Positions 52,167 to 62,073 are shown, counted from the first letter of the stretch. The stretch is 64,000 nucleotides of DNA from an uncultured Prevotella sp. (GCA_946183415.1 CAMHAM010000002.1:88048-152047); one strand, 5' to 3'. The notes: a model not told the origin generated them from the letters alone. Numbers and translations: made by a program.

Positions 52167-53537
52167 ATGACAGACAACAGACAAGCCGCCTTGGAATTAG
52201 GTCAAAAGCCTGTAGGACAACTGCTTTGGCAGTATGCCCTGCCAGCTATCGTGGCTATGACGGCGTCGAGTCTCTATAATATCATCGACCGTGCCATGAT
52301 CGGACAGATTGTGGGTCCTGAAGCCATTGCGGGTCTTGGCATCACGTTCCCCTTTATGAACCTGAGCGCTGCCTTTGGTGCCGCTATCGGTGTAGGCGCT
52401 TCCACCTGTATCAGTGTGAAGCTGGGACGGAAAGACTATCAGACGGCAGAGAACCTATTGGGTAATACCGTCACCCTGAATCTGATTGTCGGATTCCTTT
52501 TCATGGCGGTGAGTCTCGTATTCCTTGATCCTATCCTGCGTTTCTTTGGTGCCTCTGACGTGACACTGCCCTATGCCAGAGAGTTTATGGAGGTGATCCT
52601 GCTGGGTAATATGATTACCCACATGTACTTTGGCATGAACGCCGTGTTGCGAGCCTCTGGGAAACCTCGTCACGCGATGTATGCTGTGCTCTTCACCGTG
52701 GCGATGAACATCCTGCTGGTGGTCTCTTTCGTGTGGTGGTTCAGATGGGGTATCCGTGGGGCAGCACTGGCAACCATCACCTCACAGACGATGGCACTCT
52801 GCTGGCAGATGAGGATATTCTCGGACAAGAAGGAACTCTTGCATTTGAAACGTGGCATCTATAAGTTGAGAGGCGATCTGGTGCGCAATATTATCTCTAT
52901 CGGTGTCTCGCCCTTCCTGATGAATGCCATGAGCTGTGTTATTGTGATCTTTATGAATAATCAGTTTGTGCGCTATGGCGGAGATATGGCTGTAGGTGCC
53001 TACTCGATAGCCAACTCGGTAGTGATGGTGTTCTTCATGTTCGTGATGGGTATGAATCAAGGTATGCAGCCAATTGTAGGCTATAATTATGGCGCAGAGA
53101 AGTATGACCGTATGTTCCGTTGTCTGTGGCTGACTATTGCCTGCGCTACGGCCTTGCTTTTCGTGGGCTGGGCACTCTCGATGTTCTTCCCACGGCAGAT
53201 AGCCCGTGTTTTTACGACAGATGAGACACTCATCAATCTGTCAGCGCGAGGTATCCGACTCGACATGTTGGTGTTCTTCGTTGTGGGCTCGCAGGCTACT
53301 ATCACTCACTTGTTCCAAAGCATTGGAAAGGTGAAGGTAAGCATCTTCCTTTCTTTATCGCGTCAGTTGTTCCTTCTGCTGCCGATGGCGTATGTGTTTC
53401 CGTTGTTCTGGGGGCTTGATGGTGTCTGGTATTCGATGCCAGCGAGTGATTTCGGCTCGTTTGCTATGACGTTGCCCATGTTGTGGTGGTATATGAAGAC
53501 CTTGAAGAGCCCCGTTGCATCAGTCAAAACGATTTGA
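52167..53537 (+). CDS. MATE-family efflux transporter
   Basis: A 456-residue protein with about 12 TM helices in two bundles. The first bundle includes 'YALPAIVAMTASSLYNIIDR' and 'IGQIVGPEAIAGLGITFPFM', and the second 'MNQGMQPIVGYNYGAEKYDR'. This is the DinF/NorM-like drug/sodium antiporter pattern. Start chosen at MTDNRQAAL from the promoter position. It is 3 bp before the phosphodiesterase gene. Confidence 0.93.
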   Translation: MTDNRQAALELGQKPVGQLLWQYALPAIVAMTASSLYNIIDRAMIGQIVGPEAIAGLGITFPFMNLSAAFGAAIGVGASTCISVKLGRKDYQTAENLLGNTVTLNLIVGFLFMAVSLVFLDPILRFFGASDVTLPYAREFMEVILLGNMITHMYFGMNAVLRASGKPRHAMYAVLFTVAMNILLVVSFVWWFRWGIRGAALATITSQTMALCWQMRIFSDKKELLHLKRGIYKLRGDLVRNIISIGVSPFLMNAMSCVIVIFMNNQFVRYGGDMAVGAYSIANSVVMVFFMFVMGMNQGMQPIVGYNYGAEKYDRMFRCLWLTIACATALLFVGWALSMFFPRQIARVFTTDETLINLSARGIRLDMLVFFVVGSQATITHLFQSIGKVKVSIFLSLSRQLFLLLPMAYVFPLFWGLDGVWYSMPASDFGSFAMTLPMLWWYMKTLKSPVASVKTI

Positions 53538-53540
53538 GAT

Positions 53541-54038
53541 ATGAAAAGAATAGGTATATTGAGTGATACGCACAGCTATTGGGACGATAAGTATCTGTAT
53601 TACTTCGAGCCTTGTGACGAGATATGGCATGCAGGCGATATCGGCAGTATGGAAGTGGCTGAGAAGCTCGCTGCCTTCCGTCCGCTCAGGGCTGTTTGTG
53701 GCAATTGTGACGGAGGTGACCTTAGGCTGATGTATCGGGAACTTAATCGTTTCAAGGTCGAGGATGTGGATGTGCTCATCAAGCATATCGGCGGCTATCC
53801 GGGCAACTACGACTACTCTGTCAGAAGTACCCTCTTTGCTAATCCGCCACAGTTGTTTGTGGCTGGTCACTCACATATATTAAAGGTGAAATATGATAAG
53901 ACGCTTGGACTGCTGCATATCAATCCCGGTGCTGCAGGCATTCAGGGCTGGCACAAGGAGCGAACGCTCGTCCGCCTCACCATCGACGGTAAGGATTTCA
54001 AGGATTGCGAAGTGATAACATTAAATGATAATAAATAG
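53541..54038 (+). CDS. YfcE/MJ0936-type metallophosphoesterase
   Basis: A 165-residue calcineurin-like phosphoesterase with every metal motif: 'ILSDTHSYWDD', 'EIWHAGDIGSME', 'AVCGNCDGGD', 'LFVAGHSHILKV' and 'LLHINPGAAG'. It probably hydrolyses phosphodiesters in the cytoplasm. Located between MATE and the sugar genes, with no obvious functional tie. Confidence 0.92.
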   Translation: MKRIGILSDTHSYWDDKYLYYFEPCDEIWHAGDIGSMEVAEKLAAFRPLRAVCGNCDGGDLRLMYRELNRFKVEDVDVLIKHIGGYPGNYDYSVRSTLFANPPQLFVAGHSHILKVKYDKTLGLLHINPGAAGIQGWHKERTLVRLTIDGKDFKDCEVITLNDNK

Positions 54039-54053
54039 TAACATTATAGATAT

Positions 54054-55190
54054 ATGAAACGAACGATTGTCATTACTGGCGGCGCAGGCTTCATCGGGAG
54101 CCACGTGGTGCGCCTTTTTGTGAACAAGTATCCCGACTACCACATCATCAACCTCGACAAACTGACGTATGCTGGTAACTTGGCTAATCTCAAAGACATC
54201 GAGCAGAAGCCCAACTACGAGTTTGTGAAGATGGACATCTGCGACTTCGATGCTTTCTACAAGCTGATGCAGGACAAGAAGGTGGATGGTATCATCCATC
54301 TGGCTGCAGAGAGCCACGTAGACCGATCCATCAAGGATCCCTTCACCTTCGCTAAGACCAATGTGATGGGTACGCTCTCTCTGCTTCAGGCTGCCAAGCT
54401 CTATTGGGAATCATTGCCTGAGAAGTATGAGGGCAAGCGATTCTATCACATCTCTACCGATGAGGTATATGGCGCATTGGAACTGACTCACCCAGAGGGT
54501 ATCGAACCTCCATTCACCACCACCGCATCGAGTGCAGAGCATCATCTGGCCTACGGCGATAAGTTCTTCCTGGAGACCACGAAGTATCAGCCCCATTCGC
54601 CCTATTCGGCCTCGAAGGCATCGAGCGACCACTTCGTCCGCGCCTTCCACGATACTTACGGCATGCCCGTCATCGTGACCAACTGCTCGAACAACTATGG
54701 CCCCTATCAGTTCCCTGAGAAACTGATTCCGCTATTTATCAACAACATCCGTCATCGCAAGCCGTTGCCCGTCTATGGCAAGGGTGAGAACGTGCGCGAC
54801 TGGCTCTATGTAGAGGATCATGCCCGTGCGATTGATGTGATTTTCCATGAGGGTAAGATTGCCGATACCTATAACATCGGTGGTTTCAACGAGTGGAAGA
54901 ACATCGATATCATCAAGGTGGTGATTAAGACCGTTGACCGTCTGCTGGGCAGAAAGGAAGGCGAGGATATGGATCTGATTACCTTCGTGACTGACCGTGC
55001 AGGACACGATCTGCGCTATGCGATAGATTCTACTAAGCTACAGAAAGAACTCGGCTGGGAACCCTCACTCCAGTTCGAGGAGGGCATCGAGAAGACCGTG
55101 CGCTGGTATCTTGACAATCAGGAGTGGCTTGACAATGTGACCTCGGGCGACTATCAGAAGTATTACGATAATATGTATGCCAACAGATAA
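54054..55190 (+). CDS. rfbB: dTDP-glucose 4,6-dehydratase
   Basis: A 378-residue extended SDR. NAD-binding 'ITGGAGFIGSHVVRLF', 'LDKLTYAGNLANLKDIE', 'STDEVYGALE', catalytic 'YSASKASSDHFVRAFHDTYG' and 'GENVRDWLYVEDHARAIDVI'. It converts dTDP-glucose to dTDP-4-keto-6-deoxyglucose. Together with fdtA and fdtB it gives a 3-amino-3,6-dideoxyhexose route; no glucose-1-phosphate thymidylyltransferase is in the window. It overlaps the next small gene by 14 bp. Confidence 0.96.
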   Translation: MKRTIVITGGAGFIGSHVVRLFVNKYPDYHIINLDKLTYAGNLANLKDIEQKPNYEFVKMDICDFDAFYKLMQDKKVDGIIHLAAESHVDRSIKDPFTFAKTNVMGTLSLLQAAKLYWESLPEKYEGKRFYHISTDEVYGALELTHPEGIEPPFTTTASSAEHHLAYGDKFFLETTKYQPHSPYSASKASSDHFVRAFHDTYGMPVIVTNCSNNYGPYQFPEKLIPLFINNIRHRKPLPVYGKGENVRDWLYVEDHARAIDVIFHEGKIADTYNIGGFNEWKNIDIIKVVIKTVDRLLGRKEGEDMDLITFVTDRAGHDLRYAIDSTKLQKELGWEPSLQFEEGIEKTVRWYLDNQEWLDNVTSGDYQKYYDNMYANR

Positions 55191-55482
55191 TCTCTCACGT
55201 GAGCTTCACTCCTTTCTGGTGCGTATCGGCATGAATCCCACCAGCATCAGTCCTCAGATGGAGCACTATTTGGAGCACCTGCTCTATCTGCTCCCACCAG
55301 AGGAAGAAGAGGCTGTGACGCACTATTACGGACTCTTTGGCTGTCAGCGTAAGTCGCTTCAGGAGATTGCTCAGGGGTTGAAGCTGAGTCAAGAAGACGC
55401 GATGGAACGCATAGACCAGTGCGTACGTAAGCTCGCCGTCACCCCAGAATGGCAAATGTTGAAACAATCCTTAGAAAGGTAA
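55177..55482 (+). CDS. Small protein resembling sigma-70 region 4
   Basis: A 101-residue protein. 'YLLPPEEEEAVTHYYGLFGC' followed by 'QRKSLQEIAQGLKLSQEDAM', 'ERIDQCVRKLA' has the spacing of the sigma-70 region 4 pattern (LPxxExxVxxxxYGL...SLxEIAxxLxLSxExxxxxxxxxxxKL). Regions 2 and 3 are missing, so this is not a full sigma factor. It may bind DNA or RNA polymerase, or only share the helix-turn-helix. It starts inside the rfbB 3' end and precedes purT. Confidence 0.7.
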   Translation: MPTDNLSRELHSFLVRIGMNPTSISPQMEHYLEHLLYLLPPEEEEAVTHYYGLFGCQRKSLQEIAQGLKLSQEDAMERIDQCVRKLAVTPEWQMLKQSLER

Positions 55483-55526
55483 AACGGTAAAAAAGTAAAA
55501 GGTAAAAAAAGTAAAAAGGTGAAAAT

Positions 55527-56729
55527 ATGAAGAAGATTCTGTTATTAGGTTCCGGTGAACTCGGTAAGGAGTTCGTGATTGCCGCTATGCGTGCTGGTCA
55601 GTATGTGATTGCCTGCGATCGTTACGACAATGCGCCTGCGATGCAGGTGGCCGATGAGCGTGAAGTCTTTTCTATGCTCGATGGCGATGCTCTCGAAGCT
55701 GTAGTTAACAAACATAAGCCCGACATCATCGTGCCTGAGATTGAGGCCATCCGAACTGAGCGCCTTTTTAAGTTCGAGGAGCAGGGCATTCAGGTGGTGC
55801 CTTCGGCTCGTGCCGTGAATTTCACGATGAACCGCCGTGCCATCCGCGATCTGGCTGCCAAGGAGCTGGGGCTGCGTACCGCCAAGTATTTCTACGCCAA
55901 GACCTTTGAGGAGTTCAAGGCTGCTGCCGATGAGATTGGTTTCCCCTGTGTGGTGAAGCCGCTGATGTCGTCATCAGGTCACGGTCAGAGTTATGTTCAC
56001 AACAATGGTGAACTGGAGCAGGCTTTCCGCGAGGCGATGGAAGGTTCACGTGGTGATGTGAAGGAGGTGATCATCGAGGAGTTTATCGACTTCGATTCAG
56101 AATTTACATTGCTCACCGTTACTCAGCAGCATGGATGGCCAACCCTGTTCTGTCCGCCTATCGGACACGTGCAGAAGTCGGGCGACTATCGTGAGTCTTG
56201 GCAGCCTTACAAAATTTCCGACGAGGCACTGAAGCAGGCTCAGATGATGGCCGACAAGGTGACGAAGGCACTTACGGGTGCTGGCATCTGGGGTGTGGAG
56301 TTCTTCCTGACGAAGCAGGGCGAGGTGATCTTCTCTGAGCTCTCTCCACGTCCGCATGATACTGGTATGGTGACGCTGGGTCACACCACCAACCTCTCTG
56401 AGTTTGAGCTCCATTTCCGTGCAGTGATGGGTCTGCCCATTGCCGGCATCCATCTGGAGCATGCTGGTGCTTCGGCTGTGATTCTCTCTCCGAAGGAGGC
56501 TTCCACGCCTGTAGACCGTTCGCTGCTCGATTATAACTTCGTGGATGCACTCAACGAAGACCGTACCCGCGTCCGCATCTTCGGCAAGCCCGAGGCTCAC
56601 AAAGGCCGTCGTATGGGTGTGGTTCTCTGCTATGGTGAGGTGGGCGATGATGTCAACGCCTTGCGCGACAAGGCTAAGCGCCTGGCAAAGACCGTCTTAG
56701 GTACTGACCCTTATGAGAAGTTCCACTAA
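55527..56729 (+). CDS. purT: Formate-dependent phosphoribosylglycinamide formyltransferase
   Basis: A 400-residue ATP-grasp enzyme. Begins '[20 protein letters not shown]', continues '[20 protein letters not shown]', '[19 protein letters not shown]' and '[20 protein letters not shown]'. It makes formyl-GAR in purine biosynthesis from formate and ATP. Its presence inside a nucleotide-sugar cluster is unusual. A purine-rich low-complexity leader (55482-55526, repeats of GGTAAAA) precedes it. It overlaps fdtA by 17 bp. Confidence 0.95.
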   Translation: MKKILLLGSGELGKEFVIAAMRAGQYVIACDRYDNAPAMQVADEREVFSMLDGDALEAVVNKHKPDIIVPEIEAIRTERLFKFEEQGIQVVPSARAVNFTMNRRAIRDLAAKELGLRTAKYFYAKTFEEFKAAADEIGFPCVVKPLMSSSGHGQSYVHNNGELEQAFREAMEGSRGDVKEVIIEEFIDFDSEFTLLTVTQQHGWPTLFCPPIGHVQKSGDYRESWQPYKISDEALKQAQMMADKVTKALTGAGIWGVEFFLTKQGEVIFSELSPRPHDTGMVTLGHTTNLSEFELHFRAVMGLPIAGIHLEHAGASAVILSPKEASTPVDRSLLDYNFVDALNEDRTRVRIFGKPEAHKGRRMGVVLCYGEVGDDVNALRDKAKRLAKTVLGTDPYEKFH

Positions 56730-57114
56730 GCTGATAGAGCTTCCGAAGATTGTAGACCCACGAGGCAATCTGACGGTGGCGGAGCAATTGAAGAACGTAC
56801 CGTTTGACATTGCTCGCGTCTATTGGACTTATGATATACCCTCGGGGGAGCGCCGTGGAGGTCATGCTCATCGCACTTGTGAAGAAGTCGTTGTGGCAGT
56901 CAGCGGTTCGTTCGATGTGGAGGTATTCGATGGCAAGGAGCATCATACGTTCCACCTGAACCATCCCTATCAGGGGCTCTATATCGGTACAGGCGTGTGG
57001 CGCACGTTGGAGGATTTCTCAAGCGGCGCCGTCTGTCTGGTATTGGCTTCTGAGCTCTTCGATGAAGACGAGTATATCTATGATTACGATGAGTTCTTGC
57101 GGTTGATGGCATAA
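56713..57114 (+). CDS. fdtA: dTDP-4-keto-6-deoxyglucose 3,4-ketoisomerase (cupin)
   Basis: A 133-residue WxcM/FdtA-type cupin. '[20 protein letters not shown]', '[20 protein letters not shown]' with the catalytic His pair, '[20 protein letters not shown]' and the end region '[19 protein letters not shown]'. It moves the keto group from C4 to C3, before the aminotransferase step. QdtA, which gives the C4 epimer, is an alternative that motif reading cannot exclude. Confidence 0.9.
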   Translation: MRSSTKLIELPKIVDPRGNLTVAEQLKNVPFDIARVYWTYDIPSGERRGGHAHRTCEEVVVAVSGSFDVEVFDGKEHHTFHLNHPYQGLYIGTGVWRTLEDFSSGAVCLVLASELFDEDEYIYDYDEFLRLMA

Positions 57115-58055
57115 TGTTCGAAATCAGGCGATACACGGCAGAACGGGCTGACGAATGGAACGCATTCGTGGCGGCATCGAAGAACGGCACCTTCCTCTTC
57201 GATCGTCGTTATATGGACTATCATGGTGACCGTTTCGAGGATTGTTCGCTGATGGTGTATTTTAAGAGTCGGCTTTATGCCCTGCTGCCTGCAAATCGTT
57301 TGGATGACACGTTGTATTCCCATCAGGGACTGACTTATGGTGGTCTGGTGATGAGTGACAGCTCTACAACAGCACTTGTGCGTGAACTCTTCCGCGAGAT
57401 GAATGATTGGCTGCGTGAAGCAGGTGTCAGGAAGGTTGTCTACAAGCATGTTCCGTGGATTTATGCTTCATTGCCCGCCGAGGAAGATCTCTTTGCCTTG
57501 GCTAATGTGTGCCGAGCCAGTCTCTCGTCGCGTGACGTAGGTTCTGTGGTTATGCTAAATCGCAGGCTGAAATTCTCCACGCTGCGTTCGCGCTGTGTGA
57601 AGAAAGCCTTGAAGGCAGGTGTGGAAATCAGGGAGTCTCAGGATTGCAGTGAGTTCTGGCCTCTGCTGGAGGCTAATCTGAAGGCAAAATACGATGCCCG
57701 CCCCGTGCATTCGTTAGGGGAGATAGCCTTGCTTCGCTCGCGATTCCCTCGGCAAATCCGTTTGTTCGTGGCCTGCAAGGAAGGTCGCGTGATTGGCGGT
57801 ACCTTATTATATATATGCGCGCGCACGGTGAAGACACAGTATATATCTGCCAATGAGGAAGGCCGTCGGGTGGGAGCCTTGGATCTGCTGTTCACCACGT
57901 TGATGGATCAATGCAGTGAGGATGGTGCGGAATATTTCGATTTCGGAACGTCAAACCTTCCTGACAATAATGATCTGAACGACTCGCTGATCTTCCAGAA
58001 GGAAGGCTTTGGCGGTAGAGCCGTTTGTTACGACATTTACGAGTACAGCCTATGA
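57114..58055 (+). CDS. FemAB/GNAT-like acyltransferase
   Basis: A 313-residue protein with the FemAB-type GNAT fold: '[20 protein letters not shown]', '[18 protein letters not shown]' and a C-terminal '[18 protein letters not shown]', '[20 protein letters not shown]', '[12 protein letters not shown]'. It could acylate the amino sugar made by the neighbours (no FdtC acetyltransferase is visible), or act on another amine. It begins at the last base of the fdtA stop and overlaps the fdtB start (ATGA). Confidence 0.8.
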   Translation: MFEIRRYTAERADEWNAFVAASKNGTFLFDRRYMDYHGDRFEDCSLMVYFKSRLYALLPANRLDDTLYSHQGLTYGGLVMSDSSTTALVRELFREMNDWLREAGVRKVVYKHVPWIYASLPAEEDLFALANVCRASLSSRDVGSVVMLNRRLKFSTLRSRCVKKALKAGVEIRESQDCSEFWPLLEANLKAKYDARPVHSLGEIALLRSRFPRQIRLFVACKEGRVIGGTLLYICARTVKTQYISANEEGRRVGALDLLFTTLMDQCSEDGAEYFDFGTSNLPDNNDLNDSLIFQKEGFGGRAVCYDIYEYSL

Positions 58056-59203
58056 TCAAGTATCTCGACCTGAAAGCCGTCAACAGTCTGTATGATGAGG
58101 AAATCCGAAGTGCAGTCAGCCAAGTTCTCGATAGCGGCTGGTATCTGAAAGGCGAGGCCACGCGGAGGTTCGAGCAGCATTATGCCGAGTATATCGGCAC
58201 CCGCTATTGCATCGGCTGTGGTAACGGACTCGATGCACTCACGCTGATATTCCGAGCCTACATGGAAATGGGTGTCATGCAGCAGGGCGATGAAGTCATC
58301 GTGCCTGCCAACACCTATCTCGCTTCTATCCTCGCCATCACGGAGTGCGGCCTGAAGCCTGTTCTCGTAGAGCCTTCTTGGGAGACATTGCAGATTGACG
58401 ATACGCTGATAGAGCAGGCCATCACAGAGCGTACGAAAGCCGTCATGATTGTCCATCTCTACGGCTGCTGTGCCTATACCGATAGGATAGGGGAGATTTG
58501 CCGCGAGCATGGCCTCAAACTCATCGAGGACAACGCTCAAGCCCACGGCTGTACATATCTCACTCCTCACTCCTCACTCCACACTCCTCGAAAAACTGGC
58601 TCCCTTGGCGATGCAGCCGGACATAGCTTCTACCCCACGAAAAACCTCGGAGCACTTGGCGATGCAGGTGCCGTCACCACCAACGATGAAGCCTTGGCCC
58701 GCGTGGTTGAGGCTTTAGGCAATTACGGCTCTTCTAAGAAATACATTTTTGACTATCTGGGTCGCAACAGCCGGATGGATGAAATTCAGGCAGCTGTGCT
58801 CGATGTGAAGCTGAAGCATCTCGATGCTGACAACCAGCGCCGCAGGGAGATTGCTGCCCGATATCAACGAGAAGTAACTAACGACCGCACGATATTACGT
58901 TTCGAGGGCAACGATCAGTATTCTCGTTCTTCGCTCACCCCTCGCGACTCTGTCTGTCATATTCTGCCCGTGCTCTGCGAGCATCGCGACGAGCTGCAGA
59001 AATACCTCTCCGCCAACGGCATCGAGACGCAAATCCACTATCCCATACCGCCCCACAAGCAGCACTGCTACCCTGACAGGAACCACCTGTCACTGCCCGT
59101 CACCGAGCGAATCCACGCCCAAGAACTCTCCATCCCCTGCAATCAAGCCCTGACAGAAGCAGAGACAGAGCGAGTTGTCACACTTCTCAACGCATTCAAA
59201 TAG
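58052..59203 (+). CDS. fdtB: DegT/DnrJ/EryC1 sugar aminotransferase with a heptamer-repeat insert
   Basis: A 383-residue PLP enzyme. '[20 protein letters not shown]', '[15 protein letters not shown]', PLP Lys in '[20 protein letters not shown]' and the C-terminal '[16 protein letters not shown]'. Start 58052 ([11 protein letters not shown]). It should transaminate the dTDP-3-keto sugar. Between 'HGCTY' and 'TGSLGDAAG' it has about 12 residues ([12 protein letters not shown]) where relatives usually have about four. The extra part is encoded by a CTCACTC heptamer array (58559-58586). Confidence 0.92.
   Translation: MIKYLDLKAVNSLYDEEIRSAVSQVLDSGWYLKGEATRRFEQHYAEYIGTRYCIGCGNGLDALTLIFRAYMEMGVMQQGDEVIVPANTYLASILAITECGLKPVLVEPSWETLQIDDTLIEQAITERTKAVMIVHLYGCCAYTDRIGEICREHGLKLIEDNAQAHGCTYLTPHSSLHTPRKTGSLGDAAGHSFYPTKNLGALGDAGAVTTNDEALARVVEALGNYGSSKKYIFDYLGRNSRMDEIQAAVLDVKLKHLDADNQRRREIAARYQREVTNDRTILRFEGNDQYSRSSLTPRDSVCHILPVLCEHRDELQKYLSANGIETQIHYPIPPHKQHCYPDRNHLSLPVTERIHAQELSIPCNQALTEAETERVVTLLNAFK
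58559..58586 (+). repeat. CTCACTC heptamer array inside fdtB
   Basis: Three perfect CTCACTC units and one CACACTC, tandem, in frame within the aminotransferase gene. Gain or loss of one 7-bp unit would shift the frame. Confidence 0.85.
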
Positions 59204-59258
59204 GCTGCCTTGCTTGCATAAACAGACACATTTAGCGATGACGATGACAGCGGGGCAT

Positions 59259-59852
59259 TTATTCTGGCATGAGCAGAATCGTGGCACTTCTTGCTGCCTG
59301 GGCACCCATGACTAGCACTTGGGCAATGTCGGCAGTCTTTGAAGGACCGCTGATGAAGGTGCCGTAGCCGTCGTAAGTCTCATCGAACTCGATGCGTTTG
59401 TAGGCCTCGTGCATGTTGTTCACGATCTGGTTCTTCGGCAAGAGGATGATCAGGTTCTCGGATATAAAGCAGACGGCCTTCTCCTTCATCGTCTGGGGCA
59501 CCCACACGCAGGCATTCTCGGCCACACCGAACTTTCCACGGATAATACCAACATCGGTGCCGTTCAGGTCACGGGCGCGCCCCACGGTGTCAGGATTCCT
59601 CGTGGCAATCGTAATCTCAGGCAGGTTCGAGGCAATCTCCTTGGCATCAGGGAACAGGCCTTTGATGATGTCGTTGACATTCTGCCCTTCCTTTACTTCA
59701 ATCACATGACCTCCCACACTCTCTGTCATCGTGATAAACTGTACCAAAGGGTCAGGGTAGGTGATGGCCTTGATGTCGTCGAGCGAAGGCATGTCGTATT
59801 TCTGCTGTATATTCTTTCTGTACTTTGACAGGATATCTTCTTTACTACTCAT
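59259..59852 (-). CDS. lutC: LUD-domain lactate utilisation protein
   Basis: A 197-residue LutC/YkgG-like protein: 'SVGGHVIEVKEGQNVNDIIK', 'RDLNGTDVGIIRGKFGVAEN', 'GACVWVPQTMKEKAVCFISE'-type core and 'YDGYGTFISGPSKTADIAQV'. It forms the non-cluster subunit of the L-lactate oxidising complex. Follows lutB (25 bp gap). Confidence 0.9.
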   Translation of the reverse strand: MSSKEDILSKYRKNIQQKYDMPSLDDIKAITYPDPLVQFITMTESVGGHVIEVKEGQNVNDIIKGLFPDAKEIASNLPEITIATRNPDTVGRARDLNGTDVGIIRGKFGVAENACVWVPQTMKEKAVCFISENLIILLPKNQIVNNMHEAYKRIEFDETYDGYGTFISGPSKTADIAQVLVMGAQAARSATILLMPE

Positions 59853-59877
59853 AACTTCTCACTTTTACTTTTCACTC

Positions 59878-61251
59878 CTATTTCACTTTTCCTTTTTTCC
59901 ACATAGAGTGGAATGATTCCTTCGGGAAGCTCATCATCTTGTGACCTTCTGCCCACGGGTTCAGCTTCAGGTTCATCAGGGGTGCAGGAATCAGGTTCGC
60001 CAGTGGGGCCAGGGCGGTAGCTGTGTTGTAAATGCTGCTGCTGCCATAGAGGGTGCTCATACCTTTGCACATCAGCTTCTTCTCAGGATTGGCCGTGCCG
60101 ATGTCATCGAGCTGCTGGCGCCATAGGTAGATCTGGTCGCCGAGATTCACCTTCGCCGGACAGAGTGTCTGACAGCTGTTGCAGAGCGTGCAGGCGCTCA
60201 CGTTGCCCGAATGCTTCTCAGGGTCGCGCAGCATACCGAGGTTGATGCCGATGGGGCCAGGGATGAAATAGCTGTAGCTATAGCCCCCGCTCCGGCGATA
60301 TACGGGGCAGGTGTTCATACACGAGCCGCAGCGGATGCACTTCAGTGCCTCCCAGTGCTCAGGATTACCGATCCATTCCGAACGGCCATTATCCACAAGG
60401 ATGATATGCATTGGATCTGCCGTAGGGCGAGCCTTGCGGAAGTGGGAGGTGTAGGTGGTCGTAGGCTGGCCTGTGCCCGCCCGGCAGAGCATGCGCTGGA
60501 AGACAGCCAGGCAGTCGTAGTTCGGAATAATCTTCTCGAGGCCAATGGCTGCGATGTGCAGTTTCGGGCATGAGGTTGACATGTCGGCATTTCCCTCGTT
60601 GGTACATACCACGATGTCGCCCGTAGCAGCGATGCCGAAGTTGGCGCCTGTCATACCTGCATCGGCGGTCAGAAATTCATTGCGCAGGCTCAGTCGGGCA
60701 CGATATGTCAGATAAGTGGGGTCATGATTCCCTTTCTCCGTAGAAATTCCCTTCTCTTCGAACAGTTCGCCCACATCATCGTGGTTCAGATGGATGGCAG
60801 GCATCACGATGTGGCTCGGTTTCTGACCTTTCAATTGAATGATACGCTCACCAAGGTCGGTCTCAACTACCTCGATACCATGAGCCTCCAGATAGGGGTT
60901 CATCTCACACTCCTCCGTCAGCATCGACTTCGATTTCACCATCTTCTTCACGTTGTGCTGCTTCAGGATGCCGTAGACAATATCGTTGAACTCCGCTGCG
61001 TCCTTTGCCCAGTGAACAATACAACCATTCTTCTCTGCATTTGTAGAGAACTGGTCGAGATACTCGTCAAGATGGGTAATCGTGTGTCGCTTGATCTGTG
61101 AAGCTTTCTCTCTCAACTGCTCCCATTCCTCAAGACCGTATGCCATTTTGTCACGTTTGGTTCGTACTGACCAGAAAGTGGCATCATGCCATTTGGCGTA
61201 TGTCTGGTTCTTTAAGAACTCTTTTGCTGCATTACTATGTGCTGTACTCAT
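59878..61251 (-). CDS. lutB: Lactate utilisation iron-sulfur protein
   Basis: A 457-residue LutB. The N-terminal LUD domain has 'MPAIHLNHDDVGELFEEKG', 'NFGIAATGDIVVCTNEGNAD'. Two 4Fe-4S clusters are given by 'CIRCGSCMNTCPVYRRSGGY' and 'CTLCNSCQTLCPAKV'. It carries electrons from lactate in the LutABC complex. Confidence 0.94.
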   Translation of the reverse strand: MSTAHSNAAKEFLKNQTYAKWHDATFWSVRTKRDKMAYGLEEWEQLREKASQIKRHTITHLDEYLDQFSTNAEKNGCIVHWAKDAAEFNDIVYGILKQHNVKKMVKSKSMLTEECEMNPYLEAHGIEVVETDLGERIIQLKGQKPSHIVMPAIHLNHDDVGELFEEKGISTEKGNHDPTYLTYRARLSLRNEFLTADAGMTGANFGIAATGDIVVCTNEGNADMSTSCPKLHIAAIGLEKIIPNYDCLAVFQRMLCRAGTGQPTTTYTSHFRKARPTADPMHIILVDNGRSEWIGNPEHWEALKCIRCGSCMNTCPVYRRSGGYSYSYFIPGPIGINLGMLRDPEKHSGNVSACTLCNSCQTLCPAKVNLGDQIYLWRQQLDDIGTANPEKKLMCKGMSTLYGSSSIYNTATALAPLANLIPAPLMNLKLNPWAEGHKMMSFPKESFHSMWKKGKVK

Positions 61252-61295
61252 AACTCTTCAATATTTATCACTTTTCGCTTCTCACTTCTCACATC

Positions 61296-62027
61296 TCAGA
61301 GTCCTGCGGCCAATATTTCTACCACATGTTTGAACTCGATTTTCAGTCCCTGCTTCTTTGCAACACCAGCCATGTGCATCAGGCAAGAACAGTCTGGGCC
61401 TGTCACATATTCTGCGCCTGTCTGTATGTGGCGCTCAACCTTATCCTTGCCCATCTGGGCACTGATAGCGGTCTCTTCGATGGAGAACATACCTCCGAAG
61501 CCACAACACTCATCAGAACGTTCGGGCTCTACCACTTGAATGCCGTCCACCAGTTCGAGAAGATCTTTGATCTTGTTAAACTTCGGCACATTTTCTTCGC
61601 TTGGTGAGCTGAGGCCTAACTCGCGCACACCGTGACATGAATTGTGCAGGCTTACCTTATGTGGGAAAGTTCCAAGACGCTTCTCCACCTTTACGACATC
61701 GTGCAGGAACTCCACAACATCCATCGCCTTCTTGGCTGTCTCGCATTCGTGGTTCAGCAGTCGTGGATAATTCAGCTTAATAAAGGCTGTACAACTGACG
61801 GATGGTGATACGACGTAATCGAAGCCCTTGAATTTCTCCTCAAACTTCTCTGCCAGAGGAATTGCCTGTTTCTCGAATCCCGCATTCGCCATGGGCTGTC
61901 CGCAGCAGGTCTGGTTCAAAGGATAGTCTACGTCAAGCCCCAGGTGTTTCAATAATTTGTATGTAGCAACTCCTACCTCAGGGTAGACCACATCTACATA
62001 ACAAGGGATAAATAGTCCGATTTTCAT
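61296..62027 (-). CDS. lutA: Lactate utilisation Cys-rich (CCG) protein
   Basis: A 243-residue protein with two CCG domains: 'LNQTCCGQPMANAGFEKQAI' and 'ERSDECCGFGGMFS', plus 'HNSCHGVRELGL'. This is the LutA/GlpC-like architecture. First gene of the lut unit. A -7-like element lies at 62066-62073. Confidence 0.93.
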   Translation of the reverse strand: MKIGLFIPCYVDVVYPEVGVATYKLLKHLGLDVDYPLNQTCCGQPMANAGFEKQAIPLAEKFEEKFKGFDYVVSPSVSCTAFIKLNYPRLLNHECETAKKAMDVVEFLHDVVKVEKRLGTFPHKVSLHNSCHGVRELGLSSPSEENVPKFNKIKDLLELVDGIQVVEPERSDECCGFGGMFSIEETAISAQMGKDKVERHIQTGAEYVTGPDCSCLMHMAGVAKKQGLKIEFKHVVEILAAGL

Positions 62028-62065
62028 ATTTGATATAGTGTATTATTTATAGTTCATTGAGGCTA

Positions 62066-62073
62066 CAAATATA
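62066..62073 (-). promoter_or_regulatory. -7 element for the lut operon
   Basis: TATATTTG on the minus strand, about 39 bp before the lutA ATG. No convincing -33 motif. Confidence 0.5.
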
